DNA from: Candidatus Methanoperedens sp. BLZ2
GTDB lineage: Archaea > Halobacteriota > Methanosarcinia > Methanosarcinales > Methanoperedenaceae
Reading direction: 5' to 3'
Assembly: GCF_002487355.1 (NCBI RefSeq)
Contig: NZ_NTMG01000074.1
Span: 1 to 64,000 of the forward strand
DNA: 64,000 nt
Under the pieces are notes generated by a model. The model was not told the DNA's origin and searched no databases. It saw only the letters and a list, made by a program, of their open reading frames with translations. Positions 7,968 to 17,336 of the stretch are shown in pieces. Each line of letters opens with the position of its first letter. The first letter of the stretch is position 1. The position numbers were made by a program, and so were the translations under genes.

Positions 7968-8875
7968 TCCCGTTAATCTTTTCCATGCCTGGCCAAGCGG
8001 GGATACTTGAGGATATTAACAAAACATATATCTACAGCATCAATGAGCTGCCTCTCTCGACAGGAATTCCAGAGAAAAATATCAAGAATTCAGGTCATAT
8101 AACGGGATGGATAGATATCGTGGGATTCAGGCAGATGATGCGGGATAATGGAACTGATTACATACCTGGCAGTCCTGCGGATTATGCTATAGTGCAATAT
8201 GATACATGGACGAATCTCCAGAATTGTGACTCGTGCTATGTTGTGAAAATAGAGAATCATGTAACTATGAGAGACAGCGGCTCGATGACTATTGCCCAGA
8301 ACAATATTGATTTGCAATGGGCACAGATCTTCACAAATTGCGATGATAAAGGATGCTTGCAATATACTGTATATAAAACCGAATATGCGATATTTTCAGT
8401 TTCAGCAAAATCTCCATTACAGTTCAAATTCCCGACTAAACAAAATATAACAATCGAGCAGTATAAAGGGGTTGTTCCCAAGGAAATTATCAAGTTCGAG
8501 GGCATGGACGAAGGGATCATCTCATACAGGGTCACAACAGGGAACGGTTCAGTACTGCACCGCAGAAAGATCGGGAAGATAGAGACAACACCAAAGGGGA
8601 TTTTCTTTATGAATCTGACGCCTTTATCTGTGTGGGAAAGAACAGGTTCCGGGATATACCATTGGAGGGATGATCCAATAATGGGGGATGATGAGATAAA
8701 AGACATTTCTTTTGATACCCCATATGGAAAAGCGCCTGATATCGATTACAGTAGCAGGATGGTGTTTCATGAAAACAAAGAAACAAACATAGAACCGGGC
8801 GTGTGGTCTGTTTTATATGTGGTTCTAATATTCTTCGCAGGGATTTTTATTATGTATAAATCTTCGGGGTCGTAA
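7964..8875 (+). CDS. Exported protein with C-terminal membrane anchor (conjugation operon)
   Basis: A TTG at 7964 overlaps the TGA of the upstream gene and gives about 303 aa; an upstream ATG at 7826 would overlap the preceding gene by 140 bp and looks less likely. The N-terminus (IPLIFSMPGQAG) looks like a short signal. The body is a large beta-rich extracellular domain with two Cys pairs (NCDSCY, NCDDKGC), possibly disulfide-bonded. A single TM helix lies near the end (SVLYVVLIFFAGIFIMY). It may be a surface component of the secretion or mating channel. I do not recognise the family. Confidence 0.6.
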   Translation: MIPLIFSMPGQAGILEDINKTYIYSINELPLSTGIPEKNIKNSGHITGWIDIVGFRQMMRDNGTDYIPGSPADYAIVQYDTWTNLQNCDSCYVVKIENHVTMRDSGSMTIAQNNIDLQWAQIFTNCDDKGCLQYTVYKTEYAIFSVSAKSPLQFKFPTKQNITIEQYKGVVPKEIIKFEGMDEGIISYRVTTGNGSVLHRRKIGKIETTPKGIFFMNLTPLSVWERTGSGIYHWRDDPIMGDDEIKDISFDTPYGKAPDIDYSSRMVFHENKETNIEPGVWSVLYVVLIFFAGIFIMYKSSGS

Positions 8876-9802
8876 ATGAGACGAGGTTTAATGATATTGG
8901 TACTGTGTTTGGCTATGTTACACACTGCGATCGTAAGTGTAGCCATCCCGAGTGATCCGGTTATTCAAGTAATCCCCGACCTGATTGCAAAAGGGTTCGA
9001 TAAGATACTAGAGAACCAAGCCGATAACCTGTATTCATCAGTTGGGACAAACAGCACTAACGCGTCAACTTTGCTGACAAGTATGATGTATCAAAAGAAT
9101 GAATTTTTAGTGAATCCCGGGGTTCAGAAAATGAAAGATTTTACCGCGTTCTGGTATTTCGTATTTTACATAATATTCCTGTTAGTGGGCGGAATCGGAG
9201 TAATGCGAGAAGCCGCAGAAAACAGCTCCTTCGGGAATGATAATGGCAGCTGGAGGAACCAATATATTGAGATAGCAATTTTCGCTCCTTTAGTATGGGC
9301 GTTCTACCTTTTCGGATTACAGTGGTTATTCTCCCTAGAATGGGTTCTAACCAAATCAGCATACCTTCAAACAATGGATCTGATTGCTTATGTGCCGACA
9401 GGGGCGCTTGATTATCTTTCGTTCTCGATAATAAATGTAGCTTTGATCATAGCCCTTTATGTAAGATACCTGATTGTAGGCCTGGTATCAGCTTTCTTCC
9501 TATTAATAGCCGCAGCGGCGCTCTTCCCCCCAACAAGGAGATTTGCAGCCATGCTATTCTCCTATGGGGCAGTGATGCTGTTCTCAAGATTTATTATGTG
9601 CATGATACTTGTAGGAGGAACCAGCATAATGAGTGGGCTTCCATACCCGATTAATACCAGCCTGGGAATATATTTTATCATTGTGCTTGTCGCATTCATA
9701 TTCACTACAGCATGCATCCTGTATCCGATACTAGCCCCGTTCATCGGTCCGTTAAAGTACTTAATAGTAAGCAGGTCCCTGTATGGACAGGGGAGGAGAT
9801 AA
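8876..9802 (+). CDS. TrbL/VirB6-like polytopic membrane protein
   Basis: This 308-aa protein has a signal peptide (1-23), a periplasm-like segment with NSTNAST sites, then six or so TM helices (about 84-106, 130-152, 168-190, 195-225, 235-255, 265-290). This is the topology of the VirB6/TrbL inner channel subunit of type IV secretion systems. The ATG follows the upstream stop directly (TAAATG). Its place immediately before a VirB4-like ATPase supports the role. Confidence 0.6.
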   Translation: MRRGLMILVLCLAMLHTAIVSVAIPSDPVIQVIPDLIAKGFDKILENQADNLYSSVGTNSTNASTLLTSMMYQKNEFLVNPGVQKMKDFTAFWYFVFYIIFLLVGGIGVMREAAENSSFGNDNGSWRNQYIEIAIFAPLVWAFYLFGLQWLFSLEWVLTKSAYLQTMDLIAYVPTGALDYLSFSIINVALIIALYVRYLIVGLVSAFFLLIAAAALFPPTRRFAAMLFSYGAVMLFSRFIMCMILVGGTSIMSGLPYPINTSLGIYFIIVLVAFIFTTACILYPILAPFIGPLKYLIVSRSLYGQGRR

Positions 9803-9822
9803 TATTTGGGAGGTATTTTAAA

Positions 9823-12800
9823 TTGACCGAGCAGCAACCACATAAAATAATAATCCCCCTGCCTCCGAGATACATCATTGAAAAGCTGCAATTAGGACCC
9901 ATAGAGCTGTCATGGGATCAGGTAAAGGTAATGTTTGTGTGCGCTATCCTGACAACAATAATAATAGGCACAGGGCATGGAATAATAGCATTGTTATTGA
10001 ATATACTGGCCCTGATACTCATATGGGGATTGTTCTGGAAGTATGCCAGGACACATGAAGTGCTTGTAGAGTCAAAGATAATGTTCAGGCACAAGATACG
10101 AAAGATGAGGGGAATGAACAACTATTCGAGCATAATAAGCCCGGACAAGCAAGTATCCGAGCTTTATGCGTTTTCGATAAAAGGAATATCCAAAAACGGG
10201 ATAATAGATTTCGGAAATAACAGATTCGGTGTTATAATAGGATGCGACACTCGCTGGTTAGATGACGAGGAGCTGTCTCTGAATATAGCAAGGCTTTGTG
10301 GATTCCTTAACTCAATTCAGCCAAAGATACTATTGAAAGTACGCGCAAGCTCCCAGATACCATACATAAACCCGGTAGAGAAAATGGTAATGGAGCAGAT
10401 AAACAAGCCCAAGTCGCATAATGAAAAAGCCCTATTATATTCTTTGCACGATCTGTCCTCAAGAACACCAAAGACTACGAACTGGAATATCAAGCTCTTC
10501 ATAGGGGTATCGTCTCCACACAAAGAGATTGATACATTTATGATGGCGCTACTGCCCGGGGTGCTGAACAGATTACAGGCAGCTCATACGACAGCTGCAA
10601 TCATAACAAAACCAGGTATGATCTACAATATATTCGCAAACGATAATACAAGTCATCAGGTACATGCAAACAGGATGGCAGCTCTGCATGGAGAGAAGTC
10701 AGTCTGGAGAAACATTCAGCGCCAGATAATGCAGGGTTCAATAATAGAAAATGTAGACCATCTATTGGTCAATAATACAGAGTACATTTCCTGTATAGTA
10801 GTGGGAATTCCCGTCGGGGGAGTCAGCGGGTTCCCCCCGACGCTGTCGCCGGAGATACTGACCCAGATATACAGACTTTCGGCAAGCGAGGAACACGTAA
10901 TCAGGATAGACCAGTCAATATACCCCATAGACTCTCCAAGAGCGCTTCTTGAAATAAAGAAAGCGATGAACACGCTCACAGGAAACGAACAATCGCTCCA
11001 GAACAACCAGACCGCCCGCTTTGATATGGGATTGGACCAGGAAGATCTCAGGGCGTTATACGCGCAGATAAAAGATGGAAAAGAAAGCATGTTTGATGTG
11101 AACTATATCATCACTGTCTATTCACAATCATACGAAACTTTGCTCGCAGGAATATCAAAAGTACGGGCTATCCTGAGTGCGAACAACATAATGAACCTGG
11201 TGCCGAATAACAGAATCCTGAATACCATACAATGCACCCAGTTCTTGCCATTTTACGATGAGAAAATATCAGTCTGGCTCCCCACCTCCGGACTTGCGAG
11301 GATCATTCCGCTAGTGAACGGTCCCAATAACATCGTATCAGAGTCCGGTGTATATTTCGGGAATGACATTCACACTAACCAGGAGATCATAATAGATCTT
11401 GATAAGCTTGGAGCGAGCCATACGCTGATGATCGGGCCTACAAGATCAGGGAAGACCACAGCCATGGCAATAACAGGCATAAGGACCATCCTGAACGGTG
11501 ATGATGCGATCTATATAACGAACAAACCTGACCAGACGACTAATTACCTGGCTGTAGCAGAGTTTTTCAACGATGTCAGCCAGATCATAAACCTGGGAAG
11601 ACAGCCGGACGGCATTACAAGATATAATATTAATCCACTTGAAATAATATTCAACGAGAATGTTAAGTTTGACCCGGTATCAAAGTTCTATGGGCATGTT
11701 AACATGGTAAAGTTCTTCCTGAACCTTTTAACTGGGGGGGACAGGACACATAAGCAAATGACCTACATAGGCGAGACCCTGATAGAGCTGTATGCAAAAT
11801 TCAGGATCAATCCGGAAGACATGAAAACCTGGAAACAGGAGAAACAGCCCACACTTCTTGATCTATATGATCTGTGGGAGAGGGATAAGAAGAGATACAC
11901 GAACGATGCGACCATAGAGGCGGTGCACAGCAGGACTTCCTCTCTCAGGAACACACTGAGATGGCTTTCAAATCCCACGAACGTGGATCTTACAAAACAA
12001 TATACAGTAATTGACCTGTCCGCTATTCCAACAGACACACAGGAAGCCATGAACTATCTTCTCACAGCTATCCTTGCACTGAGATTCAATGTTAGATCTA
12101 AGAAGAAAACGACCATAATGATAGACGAGGCCGGGGTTTTCCTGAAGAATACAAGGCTTCAGGATGAATTTTCGCTGATGCTGAAACAGGCAGGAAGCTA
12201 TGGTGTCAGGATCATAATCGGGTCACAGCAGCTAGCCGACCTCTCAAGCATCGGTCCTGAATTGAGGGCAAACATTTTCATCTCTGAGATATACGGGCTG
12301 AACATCGGCAAAAGTATTGATGATGTGGTAAGGTTCTTCAAGCTCTCAAACAGTGATGAACAGTTCCTGATATCCTGCTCAAAACCCGGTATGTGCGCGG
12401 TTTCAGTCGGATGGCCTTACGCAACGACATATCATATGCAGAGAGTGGCATCAGACCTCGAGGCGCAGATATTGTTCGGAAAACAGGAGCGACAGGTTGC
12501 TTATACTTTCGTTCACCCTGACCTGGAATCCTTCGCAAAAGAGCAGGGGGTGATAATGGCTGACTGGATAAACGGCGATACGACATTACTCCGAACTGAG
12601 AGGCTAATGGAATGGACTCAGCGCACGGTAGGAAGCGGAAAGGTATTTGCATATATTGAGAAAGAGAAGTTAAATAACGGACTCATTTTGAACCAGAGTA
12701 AGGAGCATTTTTTGAACGTACTCCAGATAGCAGCGTGTTTCATCATAAAGGATCTAAAAGTGGAAGTTAACCATTATAACGATGCGGACGTGGTGGCCTG

Positions 12801-13062
12801 GATGCCAGACGGGCCGGTGGCATTTGAATACCAGACGCCCGGGTCAAATGATCCAAAGATACTGACCGAAAAAAGGAAAAACGGTGAAAGCAAATACGGT
12901 CGTTTATTTTTCGTAGGGAATATTCAGAGTTCCAAGGAAATAGAACGAGCGATAGGGACAAATGAAATCGTTATCCCACGAGGTACTAAACTCGAAGGGA
13001 AGATCAAGGAACTCCTCGGAGAAACAAGCCTGGAAAAGGAAGATATTGAAGATAAGAAATGA
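9823..13062 (+). CDS. VirB4/TraC-like conjugative ATPase with nuclease-like tail
   Basis: The best start is the TTG at 9823, 8 nt after GGGAGGT, giving about 1079 aa. It begins with two TM helices (about residues 25-75), as in archaeal VirB4 homologues. The Walker A is GPTRSGKT (around residue 535), Walker B is TIMIDEAGVF, and IIIGSQQLADL is a RecA-like sensor motif. ATPases of this family energise pilus assembly and DNA transfer. The last ~130 residues add a domain with NDADVVAWMPDGPVAFEYQ, reminiscent of PD-(D/E)XK folds. The gene ends the operon. No relaxase or coupling protein is seen nearby. Confidence 0.75.
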   Translation: MTEQQPHKIIIPLPPRYIIEKLQLGPIELSWDQVKVMFVCAILTTIIIGTGHGIIALLLNILALILIWGLFWKYARTHEVLVESKIMFRHKIRKMRGMNNYSSIISPDKQVSELYAFSIKGISKNGIIDFGNNRFGVIIGCDTRWLDDEELSLNIARLCGFLNSIQPKILLKVRASSQIPYINPVEKMVMEQINKPKSHNEKALLYSLHDLSSRTPKTTNWNIKLFIGVSSPHKEIDTFMMALLPGVLNRLQAAHTTAAIITKPGMIYNIFANDNTSHQVHANRMAALHGEKSVWRNIQRQIMQGSIIENVDHLLVNNTEYISCIVVGIPVGGVSGFPPTLSPEILTQIYRLSASEEHVIRIDQSIYPIDSPRALLEIKKAMNTLTGNEQSLQNNQTARFDMGLDQEDLRALYAQIKDGKESMFDVNYIITVYSQSYETLLAGISKVRAILSANNIMNLVPNNRILNTIQCTQFLPFYDEKISVWLPTSGLARIIPLVNGPNNIVSESGVYFGNDIHTNQEIIIDLDKLGASHTLMIGPTRSGKTTAMAITGIRTILNGDDAIYITNKPDQTTNYLAVAEFFNDVSQIINLGRQPDGITRYNINPLEIIFNENVKFDPVSKFYGHVNMVKFFLNLLTGGDRTHKQMTYIGETLIELYAKFRINPEDMKTWKQEKQPTLLDLYDLWERDKKRYTNDATIEAVHSRTSSLRNTLRWLSNPTNVDLTKQYTVIDLSAIPTDTQEAMNYLLTAILALRFNVRSKKKTTIMIDEAGVFLKNTRLQDEFSLMLKQAGSYGVRIIIGSQQLADLSSIGPELRANIFISEIYGLNIGKSIDDVVRFFKLSNSDEQFLISCSKPGMCAVSVGWPYATTYHMQRVASDLEAQILFGKQERQVAYTFVHPDLESFAKEQGVIMADWINGDTTLLRTERLMEWTQRTVGSGKVFAYIEKEKLNNGLILNQSKEHFLNVLQIAACFIIKDLKVEVNHYNDADVVAWMPDGPVAFEYQTPGSNDPKILTEKRKNGESKYGRLFFVGNIQSSKEIERAIGTNEIVIPRGTKLEGKIKELLGETSLEKEDIEDKK

Positions 13063-14228
13063 AACTGAAAAAACAATAGCTAACGTCTGTTATTTTTAAC
13101 TTGTATCCACATATATCAATATAATTTATCACTATCCTTAGGCGCAATGGCATTTGATGGAATAGATATATTTGTTGGAAAGGTCATGGAAAAATAAAAA
13201 AAACAGAAATAACAAGAGCTGTCGTCTGTTTTTTATAGTTAAAAATTGGCGCATTACATCACGGAATATATCTGAGTATATAAAGAACAGATGATTGTAA
13301 AACAGAACAGTTTGAAGGAAATCGGCGCTGTTATTTCCTCTTATTATCAAAAAAGGAGCGCTAATAAGGGAGATTAGCAAGATGTACTTATTTATTAGGC
13401 CTCACCCCCTGGGACTAATATCATTTCATGAAAGGCCATTCAATTACATTCTATAAACATTAACTAATATCATATCAATTACCATAAATAATCATTAATA
13501 AATATGGCACATGAAGTCGATGTGGGAATGCATTTGATTACCGATATATCCGCTCTAAGTTGATAATGGCACTGAAGCAGTAATCATTACGTTTTGGCAA
13601 TAAGAATACTATTCTCTGCATTATTCAGATAAACCCGTTGTGTCATTGCATAGATGCCCAGGAGGCACTGCGCTTGAGCCGGAGTATAGGTGCAGTACAC
13701 TGGTTTCTAAGATGCATAGCTGAAGCCCCCATAATTAAAGAAGTATTCCCAAACTCTTTTCGATTAATGAGGGGCAGGGCAATTCAGGGAGACTGCAGGC
13801 GCTATCTGTATCGACCGATTTCATTTTTACTTCTTGTCATAATCGTGTGTCTATATGCCTGGACTGCACCCCAAAAAGTGGACAGCGAGTTAAGAAACAT
13901 TCTGGAGCATGACCGGCGCGAGGTTGAGCGCTAGAATCGTCATAACCAAAGTACTCATCCGCATTGGCAAAATCGAAGCCGCAGATATTTCCGGGTAAAT
14001 TCCCCTTCTCTTGCATGGGGTATCTATAACTGTGCCCGCCTTGTTTTTCTGCCTCCCCCTGCACACGATTACCCTCCGTCTGAGGGGTGAAGGTTTGCCC
14101 CAGGGGGTTTTGAGCCTCCCCTACGGGCTGCCCCTCAAAATCGCTGCGGCGACAAACCATCACTCCCTCAGCCGGTCTCCACAAGAACGTGCGCAGGTTG
14201 AGGCGGCGTCTCCCTGCCGGAGGTTATT
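13063..14228. other. 1.2-kb spacer without supported gene
   Basis: The few short open frames here have poor codon composition and no ribosome binding sites, so I annotate none. The first half is AT-rich; 13,860-14,160 is GC-rich and includes a long hairpin (14,092-14,158). The spacer separates the conjugation operon from two small genes. Confidence 0.45.
14092..14158 (+). promoter_or_regulatory. Long nested hairpin before small zinc-ribbon gene
   Basis: Outer arms GGTTTG (14092-14097) and CAAACC (14153-14158) enclose GGTTTTGAG (14106-14114) and CTCAAAATC (14134-14142), the latter pairing perfectly with one G-U. It ends 70 nt before the ATG at 14229. Architecture and distance resemble the GCCAGATTTT elements at 29.5, 38.9 and 44.0 kb, so it may be a divergent relative. 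Confidence 0.4.
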
Positions 14229-14381
14229 ATGGAAAACAACGAAAGAAGGTTAGAATGTCCGGAGTGCAAAGAACTGATGCCTGCTCTGCTGTTGAATGAC
14301 TTGAACAAATGTGATAACTGTGGCTGCCCGGCTCACCTTTTTGACCGGGATCAAACCGTTCTTGGAGGTTGTTATGAATAA
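14229..14381 (+). CDS. 50-aa zinc-ribbon protein
   Basis: A short gene with GGAGG 6 nt before its ATG. The product has CPEC near the N-terminus (residues 10-13) and CDNCGC at 28-33, a likely treble-clef or zinc-ribbon pair. It ends TVLGGCYE and overlaps the next gene by 8 nt, so the two are translationally coupled: the next gene's GGAGG lies within its last codons. Such small zinc proteins are common on mobile elements and may bind nucleic acid. Confidence 0.55.
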   Translation: MENNERRLECPECKELMPALLLNDLNKCDNCGCPAHLFDRDQTVLGGCYE

Positions 14382-14691
14382 AATGAGGTTTGATGTAAAG
14401 TGCGTTAAGGAATGCCTGGCAAAAAATAAGATCGTTTATACGGTCAGGACGTGGGAAGGATATACTGCCTTGAGTAATGTTGAGGTTGAGGGGATCGGAC
14501 CTTGCACGAAGAAGAGGTTAATGCGAGTGACCGGGAAAGAGGATTTGACGAAGTACTTATCGTTAAGTGGATTCGGTTCACTCGATGATTGGTGGTCGAA
14601 GATTCGCAGTTTCGGTGCCTGCAGTGGATGGTTATTTGAGGTCAGGGTAATACCTGTCTATTCTTTTAGCCTTCCAGAGAGGTTTTTATGA
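14374..14691 (+). CDS. Hypothetical 105-aa protein coupled to zinc-ribbon gene
   Basis: The ATG at 14374 is preceded by TTGGAGG and overlaps the upstream stop. An earlier in-frame start at 14311 is not supported. The product has RFDVKCVKECLAKNKIVYTVRTW near the N-terminus and a SLDDWWSKIRSFG segment typical of small ASCH-like or plasmid orphan proteins, but the family is not certain. It sits at the right edge of the plasmid-like block. Confidence 0.5.
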   Translation: MNKMRFDVKCVKECLAKNKIVYTVRTWEGYTALSNVEVEGIGPCTKKRLMRVTGKEDLTKYLSLSGFGSLDDWWSKIRSFGACSGWLFEVRVIPVYSFSLPERFL

Positions 14692-14760
14692 AAATAGCAT
14701 TGTGAGACTATGAGCCACAAATTCCCTGCTGGAATCCATTTAGATATTTTAAACATTTTA

Positions 14761-17046
14761 TCAGACGGAATCACCTATGAGATCTTCACCGTTCAACAAA
14801 GCCAAACTCATTAAGATATTTTTGGACTCTAATTCACTTTTGAGTTCTTCTATTCGTTCTTTGGTTGTATCGTTGAACCGGTTAACTGTGCAATAATAAA
14901 ATTGATTTATACCAAGATCAGCAGCCAATCGTGCTGTAGCTATATCCTTCTCAGCTATTTCTTTACCCGCTTTACATTCTCCAGCATATATCTCATGATT
15001 TGAAATAAAAATAAAGTCAAGCTCAGCTTTCACTTCGTTGGACTGGAGAAGTTCTAAGCCAGGTACAATACAACAAGCGTTTTTGTCCTTTGTTAAATGA
15101 TACAACGCCAAAACAGATGGCAATACATCCTGATCCATTACGCGATTCACAAGTGTGTTCAATGTGTACTCCCACCGAATCTCACTTCCCAGAGGATACT
15201 CCACGGGTAGTGGAAACTGGGCGGAACAACCTGGACAGCTTACAGTTTCCTTAATAGTCTGCAATGGATGCCATGACGGTGTACCACAATTCTCGCAGGA
15301 TAAATAGAATCCGCGCTTGATGATCTGCTTCTCTGAAAGTTGAGTGAGTAGTCTGAGCAGCCCTTCTTTATATGGCTGTAAAGAACCATCTTTTAGCTGA
15401 GTATATGTCTTTGGAATCCTTTTCAGTTCAGGCACGACATCGACATCTTCCAGCAATGGCTGAATCATTTCGGAAAGGTTGGCATCTATTTGAATTCCGG
15501 ATTCTTGAATTTGCCCTACAATACGCTGTGCAAGCTTCTTGGTGCTCTTGAGAGCCAATGTGTCCAAAAGAAGATAAGCAGGCTTTGTTGCAAGGATATT
15601 AATATGATTATGTCCCCCGACCAACTCGATAAGGGCATCGGCATATTTACCAGGTTTCGACAGGCGAATGTCATACCCACGAGATCCGAAAAATATTTTC
15701 AGCGTTTCCCACTCTTTGGGCAAGTCAAAATCAATGTAGTGACCCTGATCTACTGTTTGACCAACGAAACTGATGCCATATCGTGAAAACCAGCTATACA
15801 TTTTTATTTTCTCAGCAATGCGATGCTCTTTGGGATATCTGGACAAGACATCACACTCTATATCTATAACCGTCAAACCACGGAACCGATTCCTAAATCC
15901 AGGAGGTGGATTGAAGAAAACTTCGTTTCGGCCATAGACAAGTTCACTGTTCACCGCTACTTGATGGCCAATCCCTTCTAAGTATGATTCCGAGTGATCC
16001 GGAAGTGCAATTTTGTATTTAATGGATTTTTCTGAAAAATCTTCTAATTTAGTCTCGTTTTTGATCCAAAACGTTGAAATTCGGATTTTATCATCGGAAA
16101 ACTCCTCTAATCCATCCAGTCTGCTGATGGCGATTTTCAATCTTTCTATATCATCGTCATCCCAAACACAAAAACGAAGATGTAAATTCGTGGAGACGTT
16201 TGGATAAGGAAGTTTTGATCGAATGAAAGAGATCATTTTTTGAAGAGCTTGTTTATTATCTAGGAGTTTTTCAGGCAAGAGTAGTGTACGTTGACCCATA
16301 TCTTTTCGGAATTGTTCAGAATCTCTCGTAGCCCTAAAATTCCAGAACATACATAAGCTACTGATCGAATTTACCAAAATAATATCAAAATGGTTAGATT
16401 CAAAAATGCCAGTTGCTCTGTATGGCGAAACGCTATAGCTGGTAAGGTTCAATACTGAACTAAATGGTGAGTTTTCAAATTGGCTTTCCCAAAATTTATC
16501 ATCTTCGATTCCGATTAGTTGTTTTTTAGACTTTATTATCTCTGCGTAATCTTTTTGATTTTCCGGAAGGATTACACCAAATAGTGCTGATAGCACCTCA
16601 TAATCAGATAAAAGCCAAGTGAAGTCGTGCTCAATCAGTTCATGTTTGTGCAAATCATCGTCTGAAACTACACTTAGAACGTGGGCTGTTTCGTCACGAC
16701 TCAGGAATAAGTGTCCTCTCTGAAGAATGAATAATCGATGAGGCCATAGGCCAGAAAGATATCTCTGAAATTTATTGTGATCCTCCATATTACCTGCTTT
16801 TATGCTTAAGAAGCCGACAAACCTATCAGGTTCATGGTATTTCAATAAACCTTCAAATAACGGTGCTATGGTGAGATCGGCTTTGACAGGTATAATCAAA
16901 TTTCGGATTCCACCCCATTGAGTGCATGATATTCGCAAGATGTTATTGAGGTTTTCAACATCGTCTTCTTTAACAAAGTAGGCATACTTAATCGGACGGA
17001 CATTAATGCGAGTCTTATATCGTGGTAGAAGAGGAGTCAGAATCAT
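14761..17046 (-). CDS. Large protein with zinc ribbon and PD-(D/E)XK-like C-terminus
   Basis: This 761-aa protein has no recognised N-terminal family. A zinc-ribbon pair, CENCGTPSWH and CPGCSAQF, lies at about residues 570-600. The C-terminal ~150 residues hold a PD-(D/E)XK-like core: AELDFIFISNHEIYAGECKAG (D, then E-x-K) followed by a helix and strand (INQFYYCTV). Such proteins are often stand-alone restriction or phage-defence nucleases. The gene stands alone on the minus strand, has its own start, and lies at the border between the plasmid-like block and other genes. Defence is inferred from the domain type. Confidence 0.6.
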   Translation of the reverse strand: MILTPLLPRYKTRINVRPIKYAYFVKEDDVENLNNILRISCTQWGGIRNLIIPVKADLTIAPLFEGLLKYHEPDRFVGFLSIKAGNMEDHNKFQRYLSGLWPHRLFILQRGHLFLSRDETAHVLSVVSDDDLHKHELIEHDFTWLLSDYEVLSALFGVILPENQKDYAEIIKSKKQLIGIEDDKFWESQFENSPFSSVLNLTSYSVSPYRATGIFESNHFDIILVNSISSLCMFWNFRATRDSEQFRKDMGQRTLLLPEKLLDNKQALQKMISFIRSKLPYPNVSTNLHLRFCVWDDDDIERLKIAISRLDGLEEFSDDKIRISTFWIKNETKLEDFSEKSIKYKIALPDHSESYLEGIGHQVAVNSELVYGRNEVFFNPPPGFRNRFRGLTVIDIECDVLSRYPKEHRIAEKIKMYSWFSRYGISFVGQTVDQGHYIDFDLPKEWETLKIFFGSRGYDIRLSKPGKYADALIELVGGHNHINILATKPAYLLLDTLALKSTKKLAQRIVGQIQESGIQIDANLSEMIQPLLEDVDVVPELKRIPKTYTQLKDGSLQPYKEGLLRLLTQLSEKQIIKRGFYLSCENCGTPSWHPLQTIKETVSCPGCSAQFPLPVEYPLGSEIRWEYTLNTLVNRVMDQDVLPSVLALYHLTKDKNACCIVPGLELLQSNEVKAELDFIFISNHEIYAGECKAGKEIAEKDIATARLAADLGINQFYYCTVNRFNDTTKERIEELKSELESKNILMSLALLNGEDLIGDSV

Positions 17047-17336
17047 GTTAATGCATCAGAACTTTTTAAAATATATTTTAGATTAAAGCTCAAATGGTTC
17101 TCTTGATATTAAAACTGTTACCTATACCTCAACCCAGCCATCGGTATTGATCTCGAACTTGTTACTTCCGGTAATATGAAAATTTTCAAAAGATGCGAAA
17201 TTGTTCGAAATTTAATCATGTTATTATTCCAATAATTCATAATTAACACATTCTTATGGCATCCTCATGGTGTTATTTAGCATCTTTTTTGTTGTGATTT
17301 TCAGCGATGGCATAAAAGAGCAGCTTGAGCATGATA

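Noticed and set aside
13138-14253. Several 60-115-aa frames on both strands
   Set aside because: They overlap on opposite strands, lack ribosome binding sites and follow local base composition; no domains visible.
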